From an uncultured Ignavibacteria bacterium (GTDB lineage Bacteria > Bacteroidota > Ignavibacteria > SZUA-365): a stretch of 64,000 bases of DNA. The stretch is taken from contig CAJXVM010000004.1 of assembly GCA_913061095.1 (NCBI GenBank), positions 1 to 64,000 on the forward strand, written 5' to 3'. A program made the position numbers and the translations under genes. Each line of letters starts with the position of its first letter. Positions within the stretch are counted from its first letter, which is position 1. The notes beneath the pieces are model-generated. The model saw only the letters and a list, made by a program, of their open reading frames with translations, made no database searches and was not told the origin of the DNA. Of this stretch, positions 8,866-17,877 are shown piece by piece.

Positions 8866-10812
8866 ATGAAGCGATATCTCTCCCTGCTGTTCCTTCTCCC
8901 GATGTTCCTATCCTCCGCGCATGCGCAGCACTATACACGCGATGCGCTGCGCCTCGGACTGATATCCGGCGTCAACCTCGGCGGCGAAGAGGCGACGATC
9001 AAGTACGCCGCCTACACGCCGCATCCCTACGGCATGTTTACCATCGAGTATTTCGCTTGGGACCGACTCGCACTCGCCGGATCGCTGTATGCCGGGACGC
9101 TGGCGGCCGAGCTTCGCGGTCGTTTCCAGTTCCCCGAATGGCCCGAGGAACGGATCTCATCATACGACACAAAGTATTACGGATTGTCAGTGGGCGCTGA
9201 TTATGCGTTTCCCGCCATCTGGGAGCTGACTCCGATTGCAAAGGCTCGTGTCGGCGGCATGATGCATCACACCCGCGTCAACGGGGAAGGTGGATTCGAC
9301 AACAGAATATCCCAGGGGGCACTGATCTGGGGGATCGGCGGGGGAGTCGAATACCCGGTCAGCCGCGTGCTGAACCTGACATTCTCCTATGATCTCGTAC
9401 TGACGAACTCGGATAAAATCGACGGCCTGCGGTCCGGCGAGCGCAACGACGCCCTTTCACTGCTCACGCTGGGGATCAACGTGCTGATCAAACCCGGGGA
9501 TGTCCCGCCGCCGCGATCGCGAGTCTATTCATCGCGCAGCGCGCGCATCACTCCGGAACGCAATCAGCGCGACCGTACGCCAGCCCCCCGTGACGACATG
9601 GAAGCCCCCGGTGACGATACGGAAGCATCCCGTGACGATTCATCGGTACCCGACCGGCACGGCACGTCACCTGTCGGAGGCACCGGCGGGCCGATCGCAG
9701 ATGACCGCCGCCGCGAGGACGTTCCGCCGGAGGAAACCGGACTGGCGCTTCAGACAGCGGCACCGCCGCCCGCGGCCGAAATGCGGGAAGCCGACGACGA
9801 TGCGCCGCTTCAGCTGTTCACGCAGCTGTCGATCGTTCCGATCCGCCGGCTGAGCGACCTGGAAGAGCGCCCCGAATTATTCACACTCAACGCCTGGCAG
9901 ACCGGTGATGAGCGCATGATTCTAAAAAGCTATGTGGAGATGCTCCGCGACGGGCGCGTCATCTACGAGGGAAACGCAGATCTGCTGCTGGATGATCCCA
10001 GCGATGCGTACACCGCCAATGAATTCATGGATCTGGAGACGCTGCTCAACAGAAACGAGGGGGATGCACCGCTGCCGCGTGGGAATTACGTGCTGCGCGT
10101 TTCCACCGTCGCATGGGAGCAGGAACTTAGCAGCCTGAGCCAGGCGAAATTCCTGAACGTGGATCTGCGCCCCATATTCGGCAGGCGCGCGGACACGGCC
10201 CGACAGGTGATCGTCAAACGCGCCGTCGATGTGATGGCGGAGGGTGACCGGGATCTGCTGGTGAACTTCTTCGCCGCGGGGAAGGATGCGGCCGGACGGG
10301 AAATACCTGAACGGCAGCGGGCGGAGCGGCTTCGTGATCCGTTACCCCTGGCTCCCATCGGTGTCGTGGGTGTTACAAGGGAGAGGCGGCTGGCCGACGA
10401 AGTGCAGAAAGCGTTTACCGAGGCGCTGCAGCTGCAGAACATCGCGGGATCCGAAGGCCGGAGCGAGGATCTCAAAATCATCGTTTCCGAACTGTATTTT
10501 CCCATCGACGAGGAACTGCTCTCCGAAGAATCACGCGTGCTGCTCGATAACGTTGCCCGACAGATCACGCAGCACCCGGAGGTGTTCGCCGAGATTCGCG
10601 GGTATGCGAATGATGTCGGTGACAGAACCGCCAACCGGGCGCTGGCGCGCAGGCGGGCGGAGCGGGTGCTCGAGTATCTCGTGCGGCAGAAGATCAGCTC
10701 CTACCGGCTGAGCATCGGCGAGGTGGAAACGGAGGCACTCATGACTGAGCCGAACAGGGATCCGCGGCTCGGACGGAAAGTCGAAATCATTCTCACGCAT
10801 CGCGGCATGTAA
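8866..10812 (+). CDS. OmpA-family outer membrane protein
   Basis: The 648-residue product has a signal peptide (MKRYLSLLFLLPMFLSSAHA, then Q). Residues about 22-205 alternate in a pattern expected of an eight-stranded outer-membrane barrel (SVGADYAFPAIWEL, GIGGGVEYPVSRVLNLTFSY). A charged, proline-rich linker (about 210-300) contains three 7-residue repeats. A middle domain of unknown type (about 305-480) follows. The C terminus (about 510-648) is an OmpA-like peptidoglycan-binding domain, with LYFPIDEELLSEES, IRGYANDVGDRTANRALARRRAERV and GRKVEIIL. It probably links outer membrane and cell wall. Similar proteins occur near T9SS genes, but no T9SS core gene is in this window. Confidence 0.85.
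   Translation: MKRYLSLLFLLPMFLSSAHAQHYTRDALRLGLISGVNLGGEEATIKYAAYTPHPYGMFTIEYFAWDRLALAGSLYAGTLAAELRGRFQFPEWPEERISSYDTKYYGLSVGADYAFPAIWELTPIAKARVGGMMHHTRVNGEGGFDNRISQGALIWGIGGGVEYPVSRVLNLTFSYDLVLTNSDKIDGLRSGERNDALSLLTLGINVLIKPGDVPPPRSRVYSSRSARITPERNQRDRTPAPRDDMEAPGDDTEASRDDSSVPDRHGTSPVGGTGGPIADDRRREDVPPEETGLALQTAAPPPAAEMREADDDAPLQLFTQLSIVPIRRLSDLEERPELFTLNAWQTGDERMILKSYVEMLRDGRVIYEGNADLLLDDPSDAYTANEFMDLETLLNRNEGDAPLPRGNYVLRVSTVAWEQELSSLSQAKFLNVDLRPIFGRRADTARQVIVKRAVDVMAEGDRDLLVNFFAAGKDAAGREIPERQRAERLRDPLPLAPIGVVGVTRERRLADEVQKAFTEALQLQNIAGSEGRSEDLKIIVSELYFPIDEELLSEESRVLLDNVARQITQHPEVFAEIRGYANDVGDRTANRALARRRAERVLEYLVRQKISSYRLSIGEVETEALMTEPNRDPRLGRKVEIILTHRGM
9583..9645 (+). repeat. Three tandem 21-bp repeats inside the OmpA-family gene
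   Basis: Units at 9583-9603, 9604-9624 and 9625-9645 share GTGACGA cores and encode 7-residue repeats of the type APxDDxE in the disordered linker between barrel and OmpA domain. The third unit is the most diverged. In-frame units like this can change copy number without breaking the gene. Confidence 0.75.
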
Positions 10813-10830
10813 GGGCACTCTGCCCGAGCC

Positions 10831-10860
10831 GGCTGATCACAGGACGTGACGTGATCAGCC
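10831..10860. terminator. Bidirectional hairpin between convergent genes
   Basis: A perfect 10-bp inverted repeat, GGCTGATCAC / GTGATCAGCC with a 10-nt loop, lies between the OmpA-family gene (plus) and btpA (minus). Its right arm includes the btpA stop codon (10855-10857). There is no U-tract, so it may protect 3' ends instead of terminating by itself. Confidence 0.6.
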
Positions 10861-11649
10861 GATGATGCTGCGGGCTTCCTGCACAAAGGTGCGGGCGGCA
10901 TCCGGGTCGACCGGTGCGGCTGTGATACGGCCGGTCTTGATGGCGGTGCCGACGATCACGCCGTGCGCGAGTGCCAGCGATTCGGCCAGCGTCTCAAGGC
11001 GCACGCCGCTGCCGACATAGACGGGCGCGGCCGTTGCGTCCGCCGCACTCTGTACCTCGGCAAGATCAGCGGCTTCGCCGGTGCCGCTTCCCGAAATGAT
11101 AATGCCGTCGGCGAGCCCGCGCTCCACGGTGTCGCGCACGGATTCTCCGATGGAGGCGGGAGCCAGCGGGGCGGCGTGCTTGACGAAGACGTCGGCGAGC
11201 AGATGCACATGCATCGCATCAATGCAGCGCCGGTGCCGCAGCGTGTCATGCGCTGTCCCTTCGATGATTCCCTGATCGGTGTGCATGGCGCCCGTGTGGA
11301 TATTGACTCGGATGAAGGCGGCGCCGGTCGCAGCCGCGATGGAGAGGCTTGAATCGACATCGTTGCGAAGCACCTGGAGTCCGAACGGGAGCTCCGTCTC
11401 CTGCCTGATGGCGGAGACGATCGCTGTCATGTCGGCGGTCACATGTTTGCCGGCGTCTGTTTTCGCGAAGGGGACATCACCGTAATTCTCGACGAGGAAG
11501 GCGTCGAAACCCGCCTCCTCGAGATGCACGGCGTCGCTGATCGCCCGCTCAATGATGTTCTCACGCGAACCGCCGTATCCCGGCGCACCGGGCAGCGGCA
11601 GCAGATGAACCATGCCGATCAGGCGGATGGAGGTCAGTGGCATACTCAT
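10855..11649 (-). CDS. BtpA-family protein
   Basis: The 264-residue product matches the BtpA family throughout: IGMVHLLPLPGAPGYGG at the N terminus, DAFLVENYGDVPF, VLRNDVDSSLSIAAATGAAFIRVN, HLLADVFVKHA, DGIIISGSGTGEAAD and VYVGSGVR. This is a TIM-barrel fold. In cyanobacteria BtpA affects photosystem I stability, but relatives occur widely in non-phototrophs, where the role is unknown; a sugar or nucleoside enzyme is possible. A strong AGGAGGT ribosome site precedes the ATG at 11649 (a second ATG is at 11643). The gene begins 39 bp after lpdA, suggesting one operon. Confidence 0.88.
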   Translation of the reverse strand: MSMPLTSIRLIGMVHLLPLPGAPGYGGSRENIIERAISDAVHLEEAGFDAFLVENYGDVPFAKTDAGKHVTADMTAIVSAIRQETELPFGLQVLRNDVDSSLSIAAATGAAFIRVNIHTGAMHTDQGIIEGTAHDTLRHRRCIDAMHVHLLADVFVKHAAPLAPASIGESVRDTVERGLADGIIISGSGTGEAADLAEVQSAADATAAPVYVGSGVRLETLAESLALAHGVIVGTAIKTGRITAAPVDPDAARTFVQEARSIIG

Positions 11650-11688
11650 GGCGTTCTACCTCCTCAGTATCTGTTGGGAAATTCCGTC

Positions 11689-13086
11689 TCAGAAGTTGAC
11701 GGATTCATCATAGGCGACCGCCGCCGCTTCCATCAGCGCCTCGGAGAGGGTTGGATGGGCATGCACGGTCTTGATCACCTCGTGTTCCGTTGTTTCAAGC
11801 GTGCGGCCAAGTGCCGCCTCGGCAATCAGTTCCGTCGCTTCGGAACCAATGATGTGCGTGCCGAGAAGTTCGCCGTATTTGGCGTCGAAGATCATTTTCA
11901 CGAAGCCTTCGGGGTGTCCCGCCGCAACGGCCTTGCCGGATGCGGTGAAGGGGAATTTCCCGACCTTGATTTCGTATCCGAGTTCTTTCGCCTTTTTTTC
12001 CGTCAGTCCGACGCTGGCCACCTGCGGCTGGCAGTAGGTGCAGCCGGGAATATTTTCGTAATTGATGGGCGCGGGCTGTTTCCCGGCGATGGCTTCGACA
12101 CAGGTGATGCCTTCCGCGGAGGCGACATGCGCGAGCCAGGGCGGTCCGACCACGTCACCGATGGCAAAGACGCCCTCCACGTTCGTGCGGTAGTATTCGT
12201 CCACCTTGATATAGCCGCGGTCCAGCTCGACGCCGAGTTTCTCGAGGCCGATATTCTCAACGTTGCCCTGCACGCCCACGGCCATCAGCGCAACGTCGCC
12301 CTCCAGCGTTTCCTCTCCCTTGGGAGTCGTGACCCTGACCTTCACGCCGGATTTCGTTTTCTCGATGGATTCGACCTTTGTTTTGGTCTTCATCGTCATC
12401 TTTTTCTTGCGGAAATTCCGCTCCAGTTCCTTCGAAACCTCTTCATCCTCAATGGGAAGAAGGTGATCGAGCATCTCGACGATGGTGACATCGGTACCGA
12501 GCGCATTGTAGAAATACGCGAATTCCACACCGATTGCGCCGGCGCCGAGCACGATCAGACGCTCCGGCCGCTTCTTCAGGGACATGGCCTCGAAGTAGGA
12601 GATGATCTTTTTCCCGTCGATCTCGATGCCGGGGATGCTGCGGGGACGCGCACCGGTGGCGAGGATGATGTGCTGTGCCTCGATCTCCCCGGTCTTTTTG
12701 CCGTCACTGTCGAAGGTCCCGACCCTGTTTTTGGCGAGCAGCTTGCCGAAGGCGTCAATGTGATCGACCTTGTACTTTTTGAACAGGAATCCCACGCCCT
12801 TCGACATCCTGTCGGCGATGCCGCGGCTTCGCTCGATGATGCGGGTGAAATCGAACGATACGTTGTCGAATTTCAGTCCGTATTCCTCGGCATGCTGCAC
12901 GGTTTCCCAGATCTCCGCATTGCGGAGCAGTGATTTGGTCGGAATGCAGCCCCAGTTCAGGCAGATCCCGCCGAGGTGTTTCGCCTCGATACAGGCGGTC
13001 TTGAATCCGAGCTGCGAGGCGCGGATGGCGGCGACGTAGCCTCCCGGGCCACCGCCGACGACGACGACGTCATATGATTGTGCCAT
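11689..13086 (-). CDS. lpdA: Dihydrolipoyl dehydrogenase (E3)
   Basis: E3 reoxidises dihydrolipoamide of 2-oxoacid dehydrogenase complexes or the glycine cleavage system, reducing NAD+ through FAD and a redox disulfide. The 465-residue product carries the FAD GxGxxG motif (GGGPGGYVAA) near residue 11, the redox pair in CLNWGCIPTKSLL, the NAD-binding VLGAGAIGVEFA, the second FAD motif VFAIGDVVGPPWLAH and the C-terminal catalytic HAHPTLSEAL. All are intact. The ATG at 13086 has GGAG about 11 nt upstream. No E1 or E2 gene is adjacent. btpA follows 39 bp later and is probably cotranscribed. Confidence 0.96.
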   Translation of the reverse strand: MAQSYDVVVVGGGPGGYVAAIRASQLGFKTACIEAKHLGGICLNWGCIPTKSLLRNAEIWETVQHAEEYGLKFDNVSFDFTRIIERSRGIADRMSKGVGFLFKKYKVDHIDAFGKLLAKNRVGTFDSDGKKTGEIEAQHIILATGARPRSIPGIEIDGKKIISYFEAMSLKKRPERLIVLGAGAIGVEFAYFYNALGTDVTIVEMLDHLLPIEDEEVSKELERNFRKKKMTMKTKTKVESIEKTKSGVKVRVTTPKGEETLEGDVALMAVGVQGNVENIGLEKLGVELDRGYIKVDEYYRTNVEGVFAIGDVVGPPWLAHVASAEGITCVEAIAGKQPAPINYENIPGCTYCQPQVASVGLTEKKAKELGYEIKVGKFPFTASGKAVAAGHPEGFVKMIFDAKYGELLGTHIIGSEATELIAEAALGRTLETTEHEVIKTVHAHPTLSEALMEAAAVAYDESVNF

Positions 13087-13125
13087 ATGTTCTGATCTCC
13101 ACTGCTAACATGTTGATATGGTTGC

Positions 13126-13148
13126 GCGGCGTTCCTCGCGAACGCCGC
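13126..13148 (-). terminator. Hairpin between the DinB gene and lpdA
   Basis: The inverted repeat GCGGCGTTC / GAACGCCGC has a 5-nt loop and lies 26 bp after the DinB stop. It has no good U-tract, so attenuation or 3'-end protection is possible. Confidence 0.45.
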
Positions 13149-13174
13149 TTCGTCTGTGTGCGTGCGTGAACCGC

Positions 13175-13720
13175 TTACTCCATCGTGCCGGGATTGAAGC
13201 TTCCCGGGAGCGCGGTGTGCAGGTCCTTTGTCAGCGCCGGCTCAAGCCCGAGCAGCCGCACGTATACCGTGAGCTGCCCGCGGTGATACATCTCGTGCTG
13301 GATGGTGTCCTGCAGGATAATCATGCGCGTCTCCTTGGTGCCATCGAGTTTCGGAACGAGCTGCTGCAGGTGCAGGTCCCCCGCTTCGCGGAGACGCTGG
13401 TCGGCATCCTTGTACTGCTCGACGAGCAGGTTGACCAGCTTTTCCTGTGTGTCTGCGCGGGAAATGTTCGGTGCATAGACATTGGCGAGCTGCGACATGC
13501 TCGCACGGTGCAGATTGGTGTCTTCCCGCAGAAGTTCCTCGACGGTGATGATGGAGAATTCCAGTACGTGCTGGACGACATCAATGATGCTGCGCATCTC
13601 CAGCGTGGCGCGGAATGTCACGCGCGCCGGCGGAATGCTGCTGATTTCGCGGATCAGGCCGCGGCGGACGTTATACCACTTTGCGAGTGTTTCTTCGAGA
13701 TGCGTTGTGGGAACGGGCAT
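13175..13720 (-). CDS. DinB-family protein
   Basis: The 181-residue product has the four-helix DinB/YfiT-like pattern: a His in VVQHVLEF near residue 46 and the C-terminal pair in QHEMYHRGQLTVYVRLLG, which together form the usual three-His metal site. Many members are metal-dependent thiol (bacillithiol or mycothiol) transferases; this protein's substrate is unknown. I take the ATG at 13720 because AGGAG sits 9 nt before it; a TTG at 13726 would also fit. It lies 127 bp after the flavin reductase-like gene on the same strand. Confidence 0.82.
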   Translation of the reverse strand: MPVPTTHLEETLAKWYNVRRGLIREISSIPPARVTFRATLEMRSIIDVVQHVLEFSIITVEELLREDTNLHRASMSQLANVYAPNISRADTQEKLVNLLVEQYKDADQRLREAGDLHLQQLVPKLDGTKETRMIILQDTIQHEMYHRGQLTVYVRLLGLEPALTKDLHTALPGSFNPGTME

Positions 13721-13847
13721 AAGCAAGCACTCCTGCTGTTCAGTACATGCGTAATGTACAAAATCAATGGGCGAATGTCCCGCAGCGGCACGGTATCACG
13801 GCGGCCGGACTGACGGGACGGACCTGCGTGTACAGGCGAGCGGTCTG

Positions 13848-14840
13848 TCAGAAACCCGCGATGATCCCGGGATCGGACATCAGGGCGCATTCCCACGCGA
13901 ACTCCGGATCGCCGTCGTCGAGCGCTGCCTGAGCGCAGCGCTGCAGCAGCGGTGCGATCTGCTCGGGCGCAAGCGCGTATTCCTTCCAGTCCTTCATCAG
14001 TGCCGTCAGTGCCCTGCGCGGATTGCCCGTGCGGATTTCCACGTCGAACTGGTCGGGTCCCGTCTGTCCCGGAAAGACCTCCGCCAGAAGCTTCTCCCAC
14101 CGTGCGCGGATGGCCTGCGCATCGGGCAGGAATGCGATGCCCCCCAGCCGGGCGAGATCCCGGCCGGTGAGAATCGGACTGCTGCGGATATGTGCGGGCA
14201 GGGCATCGACACCGATGCCGTTGTGCTCCAGTTTCGGCAGCTCGAACAGAGCATCGCCGCTTGCCCGGCAGTACCAGTTGTACCCCATGCGCGCGACGAG
14301 ATCGAGACGGTTCGGATCGATGCGTTCGCCTTCGAAGGCGGATTCGCGGATGTGAAAACGCAGCACCTCACCGATCATCAGGTTGCCGCTGCCGGGCTTG
14401 CCGCCAGTGTCGACGTGCTCCATCAGCCGGCACTCCATCACGAAGGGCGATTCCGCAACGCCCGGCGGTGTGACGGCCACCGGGGGCAGCTTCGTGAAGC
14501 CCGCCTTCTCGAATTCATCCATACCGCGTTCGTATTCCGCGGATGCCAGGTTGATCTGTTCGACCATCGCATAGGAGATCGCGCTGATAGTGAATTCTCC
14601 CGTGTCACGGATGTTTTCGAACGTATGCTTCGGTGTGCCGTCCTTTCCACGGTACGAAGGGGAAACCACGACCACGGGGGGATTCGCTCCGAAGGCATTG
14701 AAGAAACTGAACGGCGAGAGATTGTGCCGTCCCTCGCGGTCAACGGTGGAGACCAGCGCGATGGGACGCGGTGCCACTCCGCTGAGCAGCGTCCGGTGGA
14801 CGAACGGAACGGGATGCTCGGCTGGATCGATGATTTTCAT
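13848..14840 (-). CDS. Flavin reductase-like domain protein with C-terminal extension
   Basis: Residues about 15-205 match the flavin reductase-like FMN-binding split barrel: SGVAPRPIALVSTVDREGRHNLSPFSFFNAF is the conserved start, followed by DTGEFTISAIS, GVAESPFVMECRL and LMIGEVLRFHI. Residues about 215-330 form an extra C-terminal part that I do not recognise (LTALMKDWKEYALAPEQ), making it longer than simple family members (about 200 residues). The gene starts 5 bp after the FAH-family gene, so the two are almost certainly cotranscribed; a joint role in degrading an aromatic or keto acid is inference. Confidence 0.85.
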   Translation of the reverse strand: MKIIDPAEHPVPFVHRTLLSGVAPRPIALVSTVDREGRHNLSPFSFFNAFGANPPVVVVSPSYRGKDGTPKHTFENIRDTGEFTISAISYAMVEQINLASAEYERGMDEFEKAGFTKLPPVAVTPPGVAESPFVMECRLMEHVDTGGKPGSGNLMIGEVLRFHIRESAFEGERIDPNRLDLVARMGYNWYCRASGDALFELPKLEHNGIGVDALPAHIRSSPILTGRDLARLGGIAFLPDAQAIRARWEKLLAEVFPGQTGPDQFDVEIRTGNPRRALTALMKDWKEYALAPEQIAPLLQRCAQAALDDGDPEFAWECALMSDPGIIAGF

Positions 14841-14845
14841 GATGC

Positions 14846-15853
14846 TTATCCGACTTTTTTCAGCGTGTTTTCGAGCTTGCCCAGTTTTTCAATGGCGCAC
14901 TCGACGGTGTCGCCGTCCTTGAGCCACCAGGCGGGATCATAGACCTTCGAACCGTTCAGTTCGAGAAAACAGCCCGTGCCCACCGTTCCGGAGCCGATGA
15001 CGTCACCCGGGTAGAGCGTGACACCATAGGAAGCGCGCTCGATGATCTGCGCGAAGGTCCAGGTCATGTCTTTGAGGTTGCCCCGGCTCACCTCCTCGCC
15101 GTTGACGTTCGCGGTCATGACGAGATCGTAGCGGTCGCCGTCCTCGCCGGGAATGCGATTCTCCTCGAGTTCGTCCTTTGTTACCATCCAGGGACCGATG
15201 GAGGTCGCGAAATCCTTGCCCTTGGCGGGACCGAGGTTGAGCTTCATTTCATGCATCTGCAGGGCGCGGGCGCTCCAGTCGTTCATCACCATGTAGCCCG
15301 CGATGTATGCGTCGGCTTCCGACGCCTTGATATTCCTGCCCTCTTTCCCGATTACGATCGCGCACTCGAGTTCGAAATCCATCTTGTCGAGATGCATGTC
15401 CATCACGTCGACGTCACCGGGACCGGTGATCGAATTGTGATTGGTGAAGTAGAAAATGGGGATTTCATCGTATTCCGGGATCATGTCTACTCCGCGGTTG
15501 CGGCGCGCGGCTTCCACGTGCTGGCGGAAAGCGTAGCCGTCGCGGACGGAAGTCGGCCGGGGCACCGGCGCGAGCAGGCGGACGTCGTCGTGCGGATACG
15601 AATATGCGATGGTTTCTCCTTCGACCTCGAAGGGCATGCCGGCATCGATGAACCAGCGCTCGACCTTGCGCGCCGTTGCGATGGCGGCGTCTCCTCCACG
15701 CAGAAAGGCGTTCATTTCATTGGGAAGCAGGTCATCGCCCTCTTTCTGTGTGTAGCGCTGCATCGTATGCGCGGCCTGCAAATCCATGACCACGTTCTCC
15801 ACGAGGTCTCCCAGCATGTGGCGTCCGTTGTGCTCGAATGTGACGAGTTTCAT
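14846..15853 (-). CDS. Fumarylacetoacetate hydrolase family protein
   Basis: Proteins of this fold hydrolyse or hydrate acylpyruvates such as fumarylacetoacetate, using a divalent metal. The 335-residue product has the conserved block LECAIVIGKEGRNIKASEA, then YMVMNDWSARALQ, GKDFATSIGPWMVT, and the C-terminal YPGDVIGSGTVGTGC and LKDGDTVECAIEKLG. Start 15853 is supported by AGAAGGA upstream; the frame continues 19 codons upstream without family similarity. It sits 28 bp after the MetH-like gene and 5 bp before the flavin reductase-like gene. No homogentisate dioxygenase is nearby, so a tyrosine-degradation role is not established. Confidence 0.92.
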   Translation of the reverse strand: MKLVTFEHNGRHMLGDLVENVVMDLQAAHTMQRYTQKEGDDLLPNEMNAFLRGGDAAIATARKVERWFIDAGMPFEVEGETIAYSYPHDDVRLLAPVPRPTSVRDGYAFRQHVEAARRNRGVDMIPEYDEIPIFYFTNHNSITGPGDVDVMDMHLDKMDFELECAIVIGKEGRNIKASEADAYIAGYMVMNDWSARALQMHEMKLNLGPAKGKDFATSIGPWMVTKDELEENRIPGEDGDRYDLVMTANVNGEEVSRGNLKDMTWTFAQIIERASYGVTLYPGDVIGSGTVGTGCFLELNGSKVYDPAWWLKDGDTVECAIEKLGKLENTLKKVG

Positions 15854-15881
15854 CTGTGTATTCCTTCTCTGAATTAAACTG

Positions 15882-17702
15882 TTACTGTTGTTCCCATTTC
15901 CTGTGGTCACCGATCAGATCCATCGCCAGCTCGCGGCCCTTGTCGTCGATTCTGTACAGCGGCATGATTTTGCTCGCATGAACGATGGCCATGTCGAGAC
16001 CGGCCTCGCAGGCCTCATGCAGAAATACCGAGTTCAGCACATGCCGTGCCTGTGGATTGAGGCCGAATGAGACATTCGAAACGCCCAGGCTGACGAAGCA
16101 GCGCGGGAAGGTTTCTTTGATCATGCGGATGGACTCGATGGTTTCTATCGCCGACCGGCGAAATTCCTCGTCTCCGCTGCCCAGCGTGAACGTCAGCGGA
16201 TCGAATATGATATCCTCGTCGCGCAGGCCGTATTTCTCCGTCGCCAGAGAGCGGATACGCGCGGCGATGTCCAGTTTCTTCTGCGCCGTTTTGGCCATGC
16301 CGTCCTCGTCGATCGTGAGCGCGACGACCGCGGCGCCGTATGTCTTACACAACGCCAGAACCTTCGCCATGCGTTCCTCACCGTCCTCGAGATTGATGGA
16401 ATTGACGATGGCCTTGCCGGCGTAGAGCTTGAGCGCCTCCTCAATGACGGGTACTTCGGTGCTGTCGATCATGAGCGGGATGCTGACCTGCGTGTTGAAC
16501 CGCGTGACGACTTCGCGCATATCGCGCACTTCGTCGCGACCGACATAGGCCGTGCAGATATCCAGGAGATGGGCGCCCTCGCGGATCTGCTCCTTCGCCA
16601 TGGCGACCATGTCGTCAAAGCGGTCTTCGAGCAGCAGTTCGCGGAATTTCTTCGAGCCGTTCGCGTTGCAGCGCTCACCGATCAGCAGCGGCGGCGGATC
16701 GAGATGCAGCGGCACCGCGGAATACAGTGACGAGACGGAAACACTGTTGTCGATCGTGCGCGGCGCGGGAGTGAGTTCACGGGCGATGGCGGCGAGACGT
16801 CTGATATGCTCGGCCGTGGTCCCGCAGCAGCCGCCGATGATGTTGACGCCGAGGTCGCCGACGAAGCGCCGCATGGAGGCTTCCAGTTCATCGGGCGTGA
16901 GGCGGTAGCAGGTGTGCCCGCCGACGTTCTCCGGGATGCCGGCGTTTGGCATCACAAAGACGGGCCGCGGTGAATGCTGGCAGATGGTTCGCAGGTTCTC
17001 CTCCATTTCTTCCGGTCCCGTCGCGCAGTTCATCCCGAACACACTGACGATGTCGTACGGATCAATGGTGGTGAGCGCCGCGGAGATTTCAGTGCCCATG
17101 AGCATGGTGCCCATGGTTTCGATGGTAACGGAGACGATGACGGGCAGGCGGCTGCCACGCTCCGCGAACACGCCGGCTGCGGCTGCGAGGGTTGCCTTGA
17201 CCTGCAGCATGTCCTGGCATGTTTCGATGCACAGGAGATCGACGCCGCCGTCGATCAGTCCTTCCACCTGTTCCGCGTACGCGTCCCGCAGCGCGTCGAA
17301 ACCGATGTGGCCGAGCGAGGGCAGCTTTGTCGTGGGACCGATGGATCCGGCCACGAAGCGGGGCTGCGCAGCGCTTGCATAGGTGTCCGCCATGCGCCGG
17401 GCGATGGCGGCCGCTTCGCGGTTGATCTCGCGCGTTAGGTGCGCGATGTCATACTCCGCGAGCACGACGCTGGTGGCGCCGAAGGTGTTTGTTTCAATGA
17501 TGTCCGCGCCGGCCTCGAGAAAATCGCGGTGCACCGCTTCCACGGCTGCCGGGTTGGAGAGCACGAGATGCTCGTTGCATCCCTCCAGTGCCGGGCCGCC
17601 GAAATCCTCCGCGGTGAGATCCTGCGCCTGCAGGCTGGTGCCGGTGGCACCGTCGAAAACGAGAACGCGCTTCGCCAGCGCATCGAGAAATGATGTATGC
17701 AT
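15882..17702 (-). CDS. MetH-like homocysteine methyltransferase lacking the cobalamin domains
   Basis: The product has two MetH modules. Residues about 10-300 are the homocysteine-binding barrel (VFDGATGTSLQ, IIETNTFGAT, zinc Cys in GMNCATGP and GGCCGTTAEH). Residues about 325-600 are the pterin-binding barrel (LLIGERCNANGSKKFRELL, HLLDICTAYVGRDEV, PLMIDSTE, GKAIVNSINLEDG, GVSNVSFGLN). The protein stops where MetH would continue into the cap and B12-binding domains; about 600 residues against roughly 1200 for full MetH. No B12 or reactivation domain follows: the FAH gene begins 28 bp later. A partner corrinoid protein may be encoded elsewhere. Start is 17702, or 17738 in frame; neither has a clear ribosome site. 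Confidence 0.88.
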   Translation of the reverse strand: MHTSFLDALAKRVLVFDGATGTSLQAQDLTAEDFGGPALEGCNEHLVLSNPAAVEAVHRDFLEAGADIIETNTFGATSVVLAEYDIAHLTREINREAAAIARRMADTYASAAQPRFVAGSIGPTTKLPSLGHIGFDALRDAYAEQVEGLIDGGVDLLCIETCQDMLQVKATLAAAAGVFAERGSRLPVIVSVTIETMGTMLMGTEISAALTTIDPYDIVSVFGMNCATGPEEMEENLRTICQHSPRPVFVMPNAGIPENVGGHTCYRLTPDELEASMRRFVGDLGVNIIGGCCGTTAEHIRRLAAIARELTPAPRTIDNSVSVSSLYSAVPLHLDPPPLLIGERCNANGSKKFRELLLEDRFDDMVAMAKEQIREGAHLLDICTAYVGRDEVRDMREVVTRFNTQVSIPLMIDSTEVPVIEEALKLYAGKAIVNSINLEDGEERMAKVLALCKTYGAAVVALTIDEDGMAKTAQKKLDIAARIRSLATEKYGLRDEDIIFDPLTFTLGSGDEEFRRSAIETIESIRMIKETFPRCFVSLGVSNVSFGLNPQARHVLNSVFLHEACEAGLDMAIVHASKIMPLYRIDDKGRELAMDLIGDHRKWEQQ

Positions 17703-17799
17703 GCCGATTCGTACCAGTCTGTTGTAAACGCGTAACATACGAAAATCGCCGCATACTGTCAGGATGCGCCCCTTTCACCGAACAGGGATATCGGATGAT

Positions 17800-17828
17800 T
17801 TGACTCTCAGCATCCCAATGAGTAATTG
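17800..17828 (+). promoter_or_regulatory. Possible promoter of the macro-domain operon
   Basis: TTGACT at 17800-17805 is followed after 17 bp by TAATTG at 17823-17828, about 50 bp before the macro-domain ATG. The -35 is good and the -10 is weak. Confidence 0.35.
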
Positions 17829-17877
17829 TACGGTTCAGCATCGGCGGTATGGCAGGAGAAAGCGGAGGTGTGAAACG

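Noticed and set aside
11443-12933. Plus-strand open frame of 496 codons
   Set aside because: It is opposite lpdA and btpA, both certain or well supported.
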